Origin: Rhynchopus sp. YZ270_cl-10
Lineage: Eukaryota; Euglenozoa; Diplonemea; Diplonemida; Diplonemidae
Length of the DNA stretch: 64,000 nucleotides
Reading direction: 5' to 3'
Assembly (NCBI GenBank): GCA_964035575.1
Contig: OZ037870.1
Coordinates: 62,001 to 126,000 of the forward strand
A program made the position numbers and the translations under genes. A model generated the notes under the pieces. It was given only the letters and a program-made list of their open reading frames with translations, was not told where the DNA came from and did not search any database. The first letter of the stretch is position 1. The number at the start of each line of letters is the position of its first letter. Shown here piece by piece: positions 10,428-20,948 of the stretch.

Positions 10428-10452
10428 TCTCGTTTTTGGTCAATTTCCGCAC
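10426..10452 (-). repeat. R2 fragment between satellites
   Basis: TTCTCGTTTTTGGTCAATTT followed by CCGCACAGTAC is the reverse complement of 9068-9102. It shows that the 7-bp array grew at the TGTGTAC edge of an R2 copy. Confidence 0.75.
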
Positions 10453-10883
10453 AGTACACAGTACACAGTACACAGTACACAGTACACAGTACACAGTACA
10501 CAGTACACAGTACACAGTACACAGTACACAGTACACAGTACACAGTACACAGTACACAGTACACAGTACACAGTACACAGTACACAGTACACAGTACACA
10601 GTACACAGTACACAGTACACAGTACACAGTACACAGTACACAGTACACAGTACACAGTACACAGTACACAGTACACAGTACACAGTACACAGTACACAGT
10701 ACACAGTACACAGTACACAGTACACAGTACACAGTACACAGTACACAGTACACAGTACACAGTACACAGTACACAGTACACAGTACACAGTACACAGTAC
10801 ACAGTACACAGTACACAGTACACAGTACACAGTACACAGTACACAGTACACAGTACACAGTACACAGTACACAGTACACAGTA
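10451..10883. repeat. Satellite (ACACAGT)n, 7-bp unit, about 62 copies
   Basis: Same unit as 3254-3729, 433 bp, perfect apart from the edges. Long ORFs through it on both strands are not genes. Confidence 0.97.
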
Positions 10884-11083
10884 GCAGTACAGCACCAGAG
10901 GTCGGGATTTTCCCTTGGAGGGCATCTAAATTAATACATTTTTCGCTTTTTTCCCAAATTTCCACTTTGCCTTTGCCACTATTTTTTTGTTTGACTTTGG
11001 AACCGGGACCCCACCCTGGAACCCCCTCCAGAAGGGGGTACAGAACACCCCCAAAAAAAAAATCCCAAAATTCGGGCTAAATT

Positions 11084-11152
11084 GGAGGGGTGTTGGGAGG
11101 TGTTGGGAGGCGTTGGGAGGTGTTGGGAGGGCGTTGGGAGGCGTTGGGAGGG
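11084..11152 (+). repeat. 10-bp minisatellite GGGAGGYGTT, second array
   Basis: About seven units, one with an extra G. It mirrors the array at 9549-9650, so the pair brackets the satellite block. Confidence 0.9.
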
Positions 11153-11528
11153 TTTGCCGTTTTTTGCAAATCAGGTGGAAATTATGTAATTTTGCAGAGA
11201 TTTTTTTTTTTTTTTTTTGAGGACGAAAACAAAACAAAAAAGCTCTGGGCCAAAAACCCCTCTGCTTCCCCTCCCCTCTTTACCCACCATTCTATTTGGC
11301 GAGGTTGCGGAGCCCTTTTAAGGTGACCAAGAAGACATTCCTGGAACAAGGCTTCCTTGCCGATTGAGAAGAAAAACCAGGTGGTTTCTAGCACTATAAA
11401 ACTCTCTAGCACGAAGAAACCACAAAAAAAAAAAAAAAAACGAGGGATGTAAATATAAAGTTGAAAGTGCAAAAACCACTTCGGTGATGCCGCTTATTGA
11501 TAATAATTTGTTGGAGTGTGGCCAAAAA

Positions 11529-11846
11529 TGGCAGTCTTCACGGTGGAGTCTACCCGGGGGGGAGTTACTCTTTTGGGGTGTCGGATTAGGGGGACTATGT
11601 AGTCCACCTAGGGGGACTATAGTCCCCCTAGGTGGACTCTTTTGGTGGGTTCTTGTGGGTTGTGGGGGCTGGTGCTGGCAGGTATGTACACACCAGGGGG
11701 GTGGTGAGGGTCCCAGATGGGGCCCGGGGAGGTAAAAGGTCATGTTGTGCATATCATTGCACAGTTTATACAGTGCAAACTGTTGTTTGCCATTAGATGC
11801 GATACAATGACAGAGTCTTGTTGCTTATTTCCTTTCAGTCCTCAGT
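11529..11846 (+). repeat. Left long inverted repeat of the LINE-bearing element
   Basis: Starts near CACGGTGGAGTCTACCCGGG and ends TTTCCTTTCAGTCCTCAG. The reverse complement is at 14512-14841 with small indels. It contains a perfect 38-bp palindrome at 11601-11638 centred on GGGGGACTATAGTCCCCC, able to form a cruciform. Confidence 0.88.
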
Positions 11847-11939
11847 TCACTATGTATTTTATTATTTTTGCTACCTATTTGCCGCGTATTACGTACGTAC
11901 CTAAGATGTATGTCTCTAGCATTTCATGAACTATGAAAA

Positions 11940-12300
11940 TGCCTGGTTTAGTTTGTTAAACACAGCATGCCCAAGCGAGCCGGGCAGTCCTACAAACTTC
12001 TCGTAGTCGTTGGTGGTACGCTGTGGTCTGCGGTGCCTCCCACAGCACGTCCTGACCGTGCGACATGTAGTCGCACCGGTGATCACCTTTGCTGCCTTCC
12101 GGTGGAGCAAGAGGGTGGCTCGTCCTAAGCTGAGTGGAGGTTGTTCACTGAAGAGTCTGGCTGGCTCATCAGTTGGTGCATGCGTCGCCCCACCAGTTTC
12201 TCCATCACCTTCGACACACTGCCGGTAAGGGAGATCGGGCGGTACGACGAGGGTCAGTCATGTCTTTCCCTTTTTTGTGCAGTGGCATAGCGTCGTGTAG
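11940..12300 (-). pseudogene. LINE reverse transcriptase fragment
   Basis: The minus strand reads MPLHKKGKDMTDP, then after a frame change YRPISLTGSVSKVMEKLVGR, the classic start of a non-LTR reverse transcriptase (PxxKKG...YRPISL...KxxEKL). Further on, LLHRKAAKVITGATT resembles the region behind the RT domain (RRAARIITGA), so the catalytic middle with the YxDD box is deleted. Stops interrupt the reading. Confidence 0.75.
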
Positions 12301-12330
12301 TGCAGTGTGCCCAGGATCGGTGGTGCGCGT

Positions 12331-13112
12331 TCACGTCCCCGCAACCACCACCTTCCCTTGTGTGGGCAGTTCTGAAACGTTGCCATCGGCACGTAGTGTG
12401 TCATTTTTGTGCAGGCCTGCCGCACTTGGCCTGTGCATATTGCAGAATCGCACACCTTCCACTTCGAAGGCGAGTCTCTCCGTCACGCTGCTCTCTGGAG
12501 AAGTGAAGATGTGTTTGTATGTGCGTGTGGTGCGGACGTAGATGCCCCCTTCGCACGCTTTTGGATACGCATGCGTTTGTATCATACATAATGTATACGT
12601 CGAAGCCAATGTCGCCTGTCTGGCTCGCTTTGAGTTCCTTAAGGCAGACAACGTCGTACTCTTTTTGGGCGAGCAGTAGAGTAACACACTCTTCGTGCGA
12701 GAGAGAGCAGAGCAACGTCAGGTCTTCGTCATACACAGAGACGCCGTCTTTGCCATACGAGACAACAACACTGCCACAGGAGAACAAGGTCCACGAAGCG
12801 CAGTCGACTTTGCGGACCACCTCCCCACCCGGAAGTGCAACCTTGAGAAGGCAATCCCCACAAGGCAGGTAGCAGCGTGTCTTGCACTGAGAGATGGCAG
12901 GCGCACCGTACACATAATTGTCCGCATCAATCAAATGAGAAGACAGGCTCGTAGGTTTCTGTGTCGAAGCCGCCAACATGCCCACGCCTGCTACTATAGA
13001 TGCAGAGCGTTCCACAACGCGACAGTGACCCGTTGTCTCCCGTATGCGTTACACTGTACTGAGCAGGACACTTGATGTCGGCCAAGCGAGGGCGGGCAAG
13101 CACAACCTGCAC
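12331..13112 (-). pseudogene. LINE endonuclease (APE-type) fragment
   Basis: Two overlapping frames give EYDVVCLKELKASQTGDIGF and EGVRFCNMHRPSAAG...KVVVAG. These resemble DxxCLQETK, the later YRPPS segment and the (V)xxGDFN motif of APE-like endonucleases that open LINE ORF2. It sits just upstream of the RT fragment in the right order on the same strand. Broken by frame shifts. Confidence 0.65.
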
Positions 13113-13489
13113 CCCTGCATCAAACGCCGTGTCCTGCAGACGGCACGTCAGCTTCTGCTCGTGTCGTTTGTGTCAATCCGTTGATGTTGTCGGAGAGACA
13201 CTTGAGGGGTTTGGGTCCGGGTTAGGGAGCGTAGAGTGCATCCCAGTTGTGGAGGTGGCAGAGAACTCTTGAGAAGGGGTCTTTGCTGTCATCGCAGTGT
13301 CTTGGTTGGTGGTGACGGTGAGCTGTGCCGTCACGCTATCTGCTGCTTCAGTTCCACCAGCTGTCGCAGAAGGTCGAGGTTCTGCCTCTGCAGCTCCTCC
13401 CTCGACTCCTCTCCCTCGGCTGCAGTGGTCGTGTTGCTGCTATTTTGTTTGTGCAATGAACGAAGCAACTTTACTTACCTACCGATCCT

Positions 13490-14450
13490 ACTATTTCTTT
13501 TGACCCCTTTTTTCCGGCTTGCATTGCCGTTTCGCCTCAGGCTTGGCGCTGTCGGGTGTGGCCGGGCCCGCCCTCTTCCTGCTTCTGAATCGGTGACCAG
13601 GCTGGGCCTGGCAAGCCATCACCGGCTTCCCTTGATGACACATGCGTCTTTGGGGACGGGTGTCATGATGTTAACTTAACGCACCAGGTCTTCCCAGTGC
13701 TCGGCACGGTCTGCGTTGCGCACGCGAGGCCGCTGTTGTTAAGTGCGGCGACAAAGTCCGCGGTTGGGTGGTCTTTGGGACCGCATGAGGAGCGACTTCT
13801 GGCGGCGTATGCGCTGCGTTCCTGGACGGGGCGTACGACAAGCCCAAAATATTTGGGTGAGGCGATCATCACCCTCCCGTGATGCAGCAATGCTGCTTCA
13901 CGAGCCTTGAGGCTGTGCTCCGGCTTCAGCCACACCACCCTCTCGCGTGAGGCTGCCTGCGGCCTCATCCTCAGCACGCCGTCGATGCCCGATACGCGAC
14001 GGAGGTCGGTGTCGGGGTGCACCTCCACGAGCAGTCGCATCAGCAGGCGGGTGTTCTTGCAATCGCGTGCTGCAGTCACGGAGGTATCCACGATGTGCTT
14101 TCGCAAGCCATTTGCGTGCGGTCTTCTCGGGGGTCTTCTGCCAGGCGGGGTGGTCGCTAGCGTCCTTTAACACCGCTCGCATCATCTGTGGTGTAGCCAC
14201 CCAGGTGCATCGACCTGAGTATGTTGGAGTGGAGTGCGGAGAGCGACTGTATATATGGCGATGTAGGTGCCTGCCTGGCGCACATGATGAAGGTGCTGGT
14301 GGGGGGAGGCCCAGGAGGGGCTGCTGCCGTAGAGGGACTCCATCATCACGACAGCGACCGAGGGTCCATCCCTGGAGTTGGGGTGGGTCTGGATGGTTGT
14401 AGGCCGTCGCCTTATCCAGTATGGCGACGGCTCCTTCTCTCGGCACGTCT
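13490..14450 (-). pseudogene. Possible 5' part (ORF1-like) of the same LINE
   Basis: The minus frame 14106-13663 gives 147 residues ending GKTWCVKLTS, then an open basic stretch with RSRKRAG and KPEAKRQCKPEKRG. Position upstream of the endonuclease and a basic tail fit a LINE ORF1 protein, but I recognise no domain. It could equally belong to the host of the inverted repeats. Confidence 0.35.
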
Positions 14451-14511
14451 CCCGTGCGCAGCTGCTCTCATAGCTATACATTTCAAACATGCAAACCACA
14501 TCAGGCGTTAA

Positions 14512-14840
14512 CAACTGAGGACTGAAAGGAAATAAGCAACAAGACTCTGTCATTGTATCGCATCTAATGGCAAACAACAGTTTGCACTGTATAAACTGTG
14601 CAATGATATGCACAACATGACCTTTTACCTCCCCGGGCCCTCACCACCCCCCTGGTGTGTACATACCTGCCAGCACCAGCCCCCACAACCCACAAGAACC
14701 CACCAAAAGAGTCCACCTAGGGGGACTATAGTCCCCCTAGGTGGACTACATAGTCCCCCTAGGGGGACTCTTTGAGTCCCCCTTTAAGTCCCCCCCAAAG
14801 AGTAACTCCCCCCCGGGTAGACTCCACCGTGTTTGACTGT

Positions 14841-14841
<1 letters not shown>
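14512..14841 (-). repeat. Right long inverted repeat of the LINE-bearing element
   Basis: Reverse complement of 11529-11846, including the 38-bp palindrome at 14710-14747. It carries an extra GTCCCCC-rich segment (about 14750-14800). A run of about 38 T follows at once (14843-14880). Confidence 0.88.
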
Positions 14842-14881
<40 letters not shown>

Positions 14882-14884
14882 TGT

Positions 14885-15930
14885 GGAAATTCTCGGAAAG
14901 CTGGTGTGAACGGACTATCAGTTTACCCTGCAGTGGTGTGGTGGAAGTGGTGCACAAACGAAGGATCAGACAGCAGGGGCGAGACACGCAGAGTCGCTGT
15001 AGCCGATATATCAGAGCACATCACGTTGCATGGCACCTTTTGGGTGCAGAGAGGTTGTGGCAAATAGGAGAGTTCTACGAGAAAGAGTGAATCATGTGCT
15101 CATGTGCACAAAGAGAAGTAGATTCATATACTTTCAGTTCACAGAATTGAAAGTATTTGAGAGGGTCAATAAATAGAAGAAAGATGAGGAAGATGAGCAC
15201 CTTAAAAACAACGTATTTTTACACCCAAAAAAAGACAAGATTGTGTTGAAACAACCAAAAATAATGTTGGCCAAGAAGAAAACCAACCAAGAATCTTGGC
15301 ATGAACCAAATATCGAATTTAACAAAACGCGCACATCCCCTCCAGGACACGATCACGGTAATGTCACTAAGGAAAGGAGTTCTTTTTTTTTGGGTGTCGC
15401 AGCGAAAACGAGGCTCTCAAAGAAGAATTGATGTAAAGGTGGCAAAATCGCCAGAAAAAGAAAAAGAAAGAAGAGAGGGAAAAAAAACTTGAAGAGACGA
15501 ATCCATCTAAACAAGCTTTTTTTCATTGAGAAATAGCCCCTTTCTTGTCAAGGGCGCGTGGATAAGACAAACTAGACCTCGAATGGCCTAAAAAGCCCCC
15601 TTCATGAAGACGAAAGGCTTCTATAGTGATCGCTGTGCACACCATCATGTACGCGAGGGGTCCCCACTCCCCATGACTAAATATGGTGAAAGGAAACGTT
15701 GCCAGTGAGGCCACGTCGGTTGCACAACCCAATGGATGGGTTGTGTCTATAGGGGGGAAACCACCGTACGTCCGGTGCGTGCAAGGATACACTGTGTACA
15801 GAGAGAGAAGAATGCTTGGAAGATGGAGTGGTTTTGCGACAGAGTGCCTTTTTTGTTAGAGGCACCCTGATGTAGTTAAGTTTTTTTGAGCGTTTTTGTT
15901 CCGTCTTTCGAAAAAAACACCTCCAAACAA
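14885..15930. other. Intergenic, no gene seen
   Basis: Unique-looking A/T-rich DNA. The 89-residue minus frame at 15523-15792 has no recognisable domain and no upstream acceptor. No tandem repeats were seen. Confidence 0.45.
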
Positions 15931-15938
15931 AAGGTGAA

Positions 15939-15967
15939 GATGAACTCAAGACCTCGCTTGAGCCAGC
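15939..15967 (-). repeat. Interspersed hairpin (type A)
   Basis: Plus strand GATGAA, arm CTCAAG (15945-15950), loop ACCTCG, arm CTTGAG (15957-15962). The stem differs from the usual CTAAGC/GCTTAG type but stays fully paired. Confidence 0.7.
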
Positions 15968-16013
15968 TTGAAAAAAAAACTACTAAATGATACCACAGAA
16001 AAAAAAAAAAAAC

Positions 16014-16078
16014 GTGAAGTTGATGGTGCAAACCCCTCTGGGGACGCACCTTATTATCGAACCCCCCCTGGAGTGTTG
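16014..16078 (-). repeat. Interspersed hairpin (type C) with TTATCGAACC tail
   Basis: Outer pair GGTGC (16025-16029) / GCACC (16046-16050), inner pair CCCC / GGGG around TCT. Followed by TTATTATCGAACCCCCC, which recalls a tRNA T-arm. Confidence 0.7.
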
Positions 16079-16820
16079 ATTGGGAGTTGCTGACAGGGAA
16101 ACTGTGAGCAGGCACACTACCAAAAAATTGATACCAAGACAAAAAAGAAGAAAGAGCGGCACACAATCTCTGATAGATAACAATGTGAGGGGAGGCAGGC
16201 ATGGTCAGGATGGCGGCATGCTCTATGAGGAAATAAAGGGTGTGCCTTGTTGAGGGAGATCAAGACGTTTTGGGGATGGAACACATCCATGTGTTCCATC
16301 CCAATTCAGAAAAAAAATAAAGAAGATAGAACCAGGCATGTTTCTAAGCCTATTTTCGGCTGTTCCATAACTACGGAGCACTGAGCTGAACGTTGATATC
16401 ATGCTCCTTTTGGAAATGCAACTACAAAAAAACGTTGAAACAAAACAAAACGGGTTCGCAAAGAAAAAGAATAAGGAAAACACAAAACACAAAACCCCAA
16501 AAAGACACAATGCCTTTTTTTTCCTTAGCATCAGAGTATGGGTACCGTTGCTTTTGGTGAGCGGGTTGGCATATTACTTGGACACCTGCCCTACCCCCAT
16601 GGCCGCTTTGGGGGTGGGTTTTGAAAACTTGGTTAGTGGTGAGTGGTAGTGAGCAATTGCAATTTTTTTTTTAGGAATGCAGAACGGATTCTTTTTTGGA
16701 GGAAGAAAAATAAACGAAAAGAAAAGGAGTCTTGAAAGAGATACAATGTGTCTCTCGCATAACACACATTGGGAAGAAAAAGGAGAAGAGCAACAAAAAA
16801 TCAAAGTAAGGTTTTGACAA

Positions 16821-16850
16821 GATGCACCTAAGCCTCGTGCTTAGTCACCT
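16821..16850 (-). repeat. Interspersed hairpin (type A)
   Basis: GATGCA, arm CTAAGC (16828-16833), loop CTCGT, arm GCTTAG (16839-16844), then TCACC. Confidence 0.75.
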
Positions 16851-17180
16851 TATGACTGTCCTTAACCTATTAGCCACCACCTTTACATACATAGTGGTCA
16901 GGTTAACGTACCGTAATCGTAATAATGTTCGACCGTAAAAAGGTCGAACTTTCAAAAAAAAAAAATCCTGAAAAGGTCGAACATTAGTAGGCTGATAATT
17001 TTGTACGAATACGGTAATTGATTTTCTTTGAACCAAAAAAAAAAAGGGTTCATCAAACGATATATAAGGAGAACACACACAAAGGAAAGATCGGTTTTAG
17101 ATAGATAGTTGTTCAAGAAAAAAAGAAAGTTTTTTTTTTTTGAAAAAGAGAGAGCTGTCACTCTCCTTTCAGAAAAAAAA

Positions 17181-17216
17181 TTGACTTGAAACAAGCCCTC
17201 TCGTGACAATGCACCG
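17181..17216 (-). repeat. Interspersed element (type E)
   Basis: TTGACTTGAAACAAGCCCTC then TCGTGACAATGCACC. Shares CCCTCTCG and a GTGCACC-like end with 47845-47886 and 52631-52672. Pairing is weaker than in types A-C. Confidence 0.55.
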
Positions 17217-17267
17217 GATGGGCCCTAACCGACATCTGATTAGGAAAAGTAAAAATAGAAGTTGAAC

Positions 17268-17299
17268 GATGAAATAATGTCTCATGTACATTACACATC
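17268..17299 (-). repeat. Interspersed hairpin (type B)
   Basis: GATG (17268-17271), arm TAATGT (17275-17280), 7-nt loop CTCATGT, arm ACATTA (17288-17293), CATC (17296-17299). Both helices pair perfectly. Confidence 0.75.
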
Positions 17300-17321
17300 T
17301 AAGGAAAAGAAACCCTTGGCA

Positions 17322-17357
17322 GATGAACGTGAGCTTACACATAGCATATCACACATC
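17322..17357 (-). repeat. Interspersed hairpin (type B)
   Basis: Outer GATG (17322-17325) / CATC (17354-17357), inner GTGA / TCAC. Lies 22 bp after the previous copy. Confidence 0.6.
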
Positions 17358-18487
17358 TTGAAAAGGATTGAGAGAGAATAAAAACGGTTTCCGTAGAGTG
17401 ATGCAACTCTTCCCACTAGAGTAAAATTTTGAACAAAATTGACACAAAAAAAAATTCCCCCTCAACAGCTTTCAGGGGAAGAAAAAAACAAACACAAAAG
17501 AAACAAAACACATTGTCGTCAGCGTTATCCCAGCCAAATTCCTCTGTCAAATAATTTCTTGACTTTTTGCTGTCCACCTCTCGGGTAAAAAATTCTTTGA
17601 CATCGAGCACAGCGGGAAGTGCCTCTGCAACGCACACTCCCTTCACAAATGCTACTGAAGGATTCTGGCTGTGGAAGGGGCAACTCTAAAGGGGAGGTTT
17701 GCAACAAAGCAACAAGATAGTCACTCATTGGAAGCCCTTTTAGAGATGCCCAAATAAAATACATTCATTCAAATAAAATACATTCATATACTTACTATTT
17801 ATAACACAAACAGTAAGCACTAAAGGGGACCTGACGGAAGGGGAAATAAAACAAAAAAAAAGGAGAAGTTCGTAAACCACTAAGGACACAGATACCAAAA
17901 AAGGCAGTTTTTTTTTTTTGTTACGCCTCTGCACCTCGTTGTGTCACCTCGACAAAAAAGGGGACCTGACTTTGATAACATAATGTGTATATTTCAAACA
18001 TAATAGCATGCGTTAATAGGGGGCCCCAAATACGTCCCCCAAATAAGAGGTTTTTTACCCAGTGCTCTGATCCTCCACGTAGGCTTTTCCGTACCCCTTT
18101 ATGTGGGATTATTTTTTGTTGTGTCGACAATCACCCGTTATGTGCAGGATCTGTACTCAATGTTGCCCGAAGGCTAACGTACTTAAAAGATATAGACGGA
18201 GGTCGTCCTCAACTCTGGATCTTTTTTTTTTTGAAATGAAAAACTTTGGTTAGTATGACGGAGATGACGTAGTCTGATCCCCTTCAAGTTGATGTTCCAC
18301 GAACTTATTTTTTTGAAACTTGGTTTAAAAAAAAAGGTGACAACCTGAAAGATGCCACCCAAAAAAACAAAACAAAAACGTTACCTATCGAAAAGAGAAA
18401 AAAAAAAAAGAAGTCATGCATAAGCAGGCTTTGCGCTAACTTCTGTCCTTTGTCCCGGGATTTTTGGATATTTTTGTGGTGCGTTTT

Positions 18488-18691
18488 TTTTTTGCAAACC
18501 GGGGTTTCCTTAAGAAAACCAGAGAATCTCATATTTCATAGTAAGGGTACTTTAGAGTGTTTTCACACACACATGTGACCCCACCGTGGAGAGCAATCGG
18601 CTCGCGCGATCAAAAGAAAGCAGAGAAGAGGGAAAAGAAAAAAAGAAAAAAGTTGGGTACCGTGCGCCTGCGGCGCTACCTGTTCCTACCC
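18488..18691 (+). repeat. Direct repeat DR, copy 1
   Basis: About 200 bp repeated at 19095-19298. Shared landmarks are GTACTTTAGAGTGTTTT, GTGACCCCACCGTGGAGAGC and GTTGGGTACCGTGCGCCTGC. Each copy lies just before an R1 copy, so a segment of about 600 bp seems to have been duplicated and diverged. Confidence 0.85.
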
Positions 18692-18920
18692 TCCTTTATG
18701 TTTAAACACGATGTACTTATGTACAGTTCATTTTATTTTGAGTACGGCACCACATCCCCCCTGAGGATGATCCCCCCTCCCTCACGGATAAAGATTGATT
18801 AGGACGCCATGGGGCACACCCCCTCCGAGGCCATAACCGTCCTGGGTTTTCTCACTCTTCTCTGTGGTCACTGAAACCCCACCGCCATCACTACGTTACC
18901 GATAGCTTCTTCAGTACGTT

Positions 18921-19057
18921 GGGTTTTCAGACCTGAAAATAACCCTTGTTTACGAGTATGGGCTCATGTTTTGTCAAATTTTAAGTCGCTGCATTTTTGT
19001 CCATTTTTCCGTACATCCCCCACCACAATCCGGGATTGGTTCGGAAATGCAACAAAA
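18921..19057 (+). repeat. Dispersed repeat R1, copy b
   Basis: Matches 81-204: CAGACCTGAAAATAACCCTT, TTTTTGTCCATTTTTCCG, CACCACAATCCGGGATTGG. Confidence 0.8.
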
Positions 19058-19094
19058 CGACCTCTTGGCGGGAAAAAGCCACAGGAAATTTACG

Positions 19095-19298
19095 CACTTT
19101 TTGCAAACAGGGGGTTCCTTACTAAAACCAGAGGAATCTCATCGTTCAGAGTAAGAGTACTTTAGAGTGTTTTTGCGCACACATGTGACCCCACCGTGGA
19201 GAGCAATCGGCTCGTGCAATCAAAAGAAAGCAGAAAAAAGGGGAAAATAAAACGAAAAAAGTTGGGTACCGTGCGCCTGCGGCACTACCTGTTCCCAG
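19095..19298 (+). repeat. Direct repeat DR, copy 2
   Basis: Second copy of 18488-18691 with scattered substitutions, about 607 bp downstream. Confidence 0.85.
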
Positions 19299-19325
19299 TC
19301 AAAACACCACAATTTCATCTGAATT

Positions 19326-19438
19326 TGGGTTTTCAGACCTGAAAATGCCCCTTGTTTAAGAGTATGGGTTCATATTTTGTCCATTTTCCCGAATATGCCC
19401 CACCACAACGCGGGATTGGCTCGGAAATGCCACAAAAC
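19326..19438 (+). repeat. Dispersed repeat R1, copy c
   Basis: Third copy, lacking the AAATTTTAAGTC segment, with CACCACAACGCGGGATTGGC. Confidence 0.78.
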
Positions 19439-20306
19439 ACTGTTTTTTCACCCCCTGACGCACAACTATTTGAGGTGCGTTTTTTTGGTCCCGAAACACG
19501 ATTTTTCAGATTTTTTTCCAAAAGTTAGCGCGAAGCCTGTGCATAAGCGTCTTTAACGACACCTAGGCATATGCAATCGCTGACGTGGTCGCACTTTGTT
19601 TTTTTTTTTCTCTAATTTTTCTTTACTCAGTTTGGGAGGGGAGAACGGCACGAAGCTTGCGTCTTAGTCAGCTTCGCAATAACTCTTTTATGGGCCGATA
19701 ACTAAAAAAAAGGGGGATGAAAAATGATAAAGCGGGATAATTTGTGCTCCAAGAAACACAGTAAGGGTTAAAAAACTCTTTTAGGGATTTCCAAAATCCC
19801 TTTTTTTTAACCCTTCCAATGATTCTTGGGTCACTGTAATAAATGGGAACTTGATGCATACACGACTGACCCACGATGCCAGCCCCCTGATTAAAAGCAC
19901 AAAAAAAAAACCTTTGCGGCCAACATAAATACTATGTGAAGCACGTCAAATGAGGTGAACGGGATGGGGAAATCATTAAATAATGCAAAAACGCGAACAG
20001 AAAGATCGAACAAACAAAAAAGACTACGGAGTTGGGAAAGAAAAATCAACAACAAACGGAGGGAGGGGGATACAATAAAATGAAGATAAATGGGGGACTG
20101 CAAAGATAGTTTTTTGTACACTGGTTCCATAGGATCTCCTCAAGTTGGGTAAATTGACAACGATATTTTTTCCTCGACAACTTTGGCGGAAATTTTCATT
20201 TGTTTATGTGTACTGAAAAAAAAAATCACCTTTTTAAAACGGGTTTTCCAAGGAACCAGCGTTAAAATGCTCTGTCGACAACGTCGCCCTCCAGTACACA
20301 ATTGCC

Positions 20307-20414
20307 AGGTCCAGGTGGGTGAGGAAATTGGGACAGCAAAAAAAGCGGGCGTGCACAATATTATTCACACCAGCTTTTTTTTGCTGTCTTAATTTCCTCA
20401 ACCCACCTGGACCT
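20307..20414. repeat. Long hairpin (MITE-like), about 47-bp arms
   Basis: The left arm 20307-20353 (AGGTCCAGGTGGGTGAGG onwards) is the near reverse complement of 20364-20414. Both arms include GACAGCAAAAAAA. The loop is about 10 nt. No coding capacity. Confidence 0.85.
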
Positions 20415-20499
20415 AACATCCGCGTAGAAGTGGGTTCTGTGTGCCTCAAAATGTCACCCCTAAAAGATACAAAAAGGTCATTTTTTTTGTGCCTTTTTT

Positions 20500-20552
20500 T
20501 GAAAGAAAAATAGTTGTAGTCGTGCAGACATCCGAGGGAGGAGCTCCACTAT
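20500..20552 (-). repeat. Short poly(A)-ended repeat D, diverged copy
   Basis: The plus strand has a T-run, then GTTGTAGTCGTGCAGACATC and GAGCTCCACTATA. Diverged relative of the copies at 27724-31020. Confidence 0.45.
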
Positions 20553-20632
20553 ACTTTTTCTTGTAAACCGTTCCTATATAAAACAAAAATTAATGAGGCA
20601 TGAGCACATCCAAAAAAAGAAATATTTTTTTT

Positions 20633-20670
20633 GTAAGATGAACCTTAGTCTCACGAGCGTAGTTACCTTT
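20633..20670 (-). repeat. Interspersed hairpin (type A, diverged)
   Basis: GTAAGATGAACCTTAGTCTC then ACGAGCGTAGTTACC. The flanks match type A but the inner stem is poor. Confidence 0.5.
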
Positions 20671-20948
20671 TGAAACAAAGGAATGTTTTTTTTTTTTTTT
20701 TTTTGGCTGCAATCCTTTCCCTTTCGCTTGCAGCCCATAACAGGAAAGCAGTTTTGGCATTTCTCTGATGCAAAACAAATTTATATCAGATTTCCAAAAG
20801 AAATCATGACAAAAACAAAAAAAAACAAAATTGTGTTTGTGGAATAACAACAATCAAATAATTTTTTTCTTTCACTCACAGACAAACCTTAAACAGAACC
20901 TTAAATTGAACCCCCCCTCCCTCCCTCCCTCCCACCCCCACACACACA

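Noticed and set aside
9687-10965. ORFs of up to 415 codons on both strands
   Set aside because: They are translations of the 5-, 7- and 9-bp satellites, whose units lack stops in every frame. No domain, no acceptor.
14182-14613. 143-codon minus-strand ORF in the right inverted repeat
   Set aside because: It begins inside the 320-bp inverted repeat and its start is duplicated in the left repeat; reads as transposon sequence, no domain.
15523-15792. 89-codon minus-strand ORF
   Set aside because: No recognisable domain, no pyrimidine tract plus AG in front, flanked by low-complexity sequence.
16014-16078. tRNA gene
   Set aside because: T-arm-like motif only; no acceptor stem, D-arm or proper spacing on either strand.
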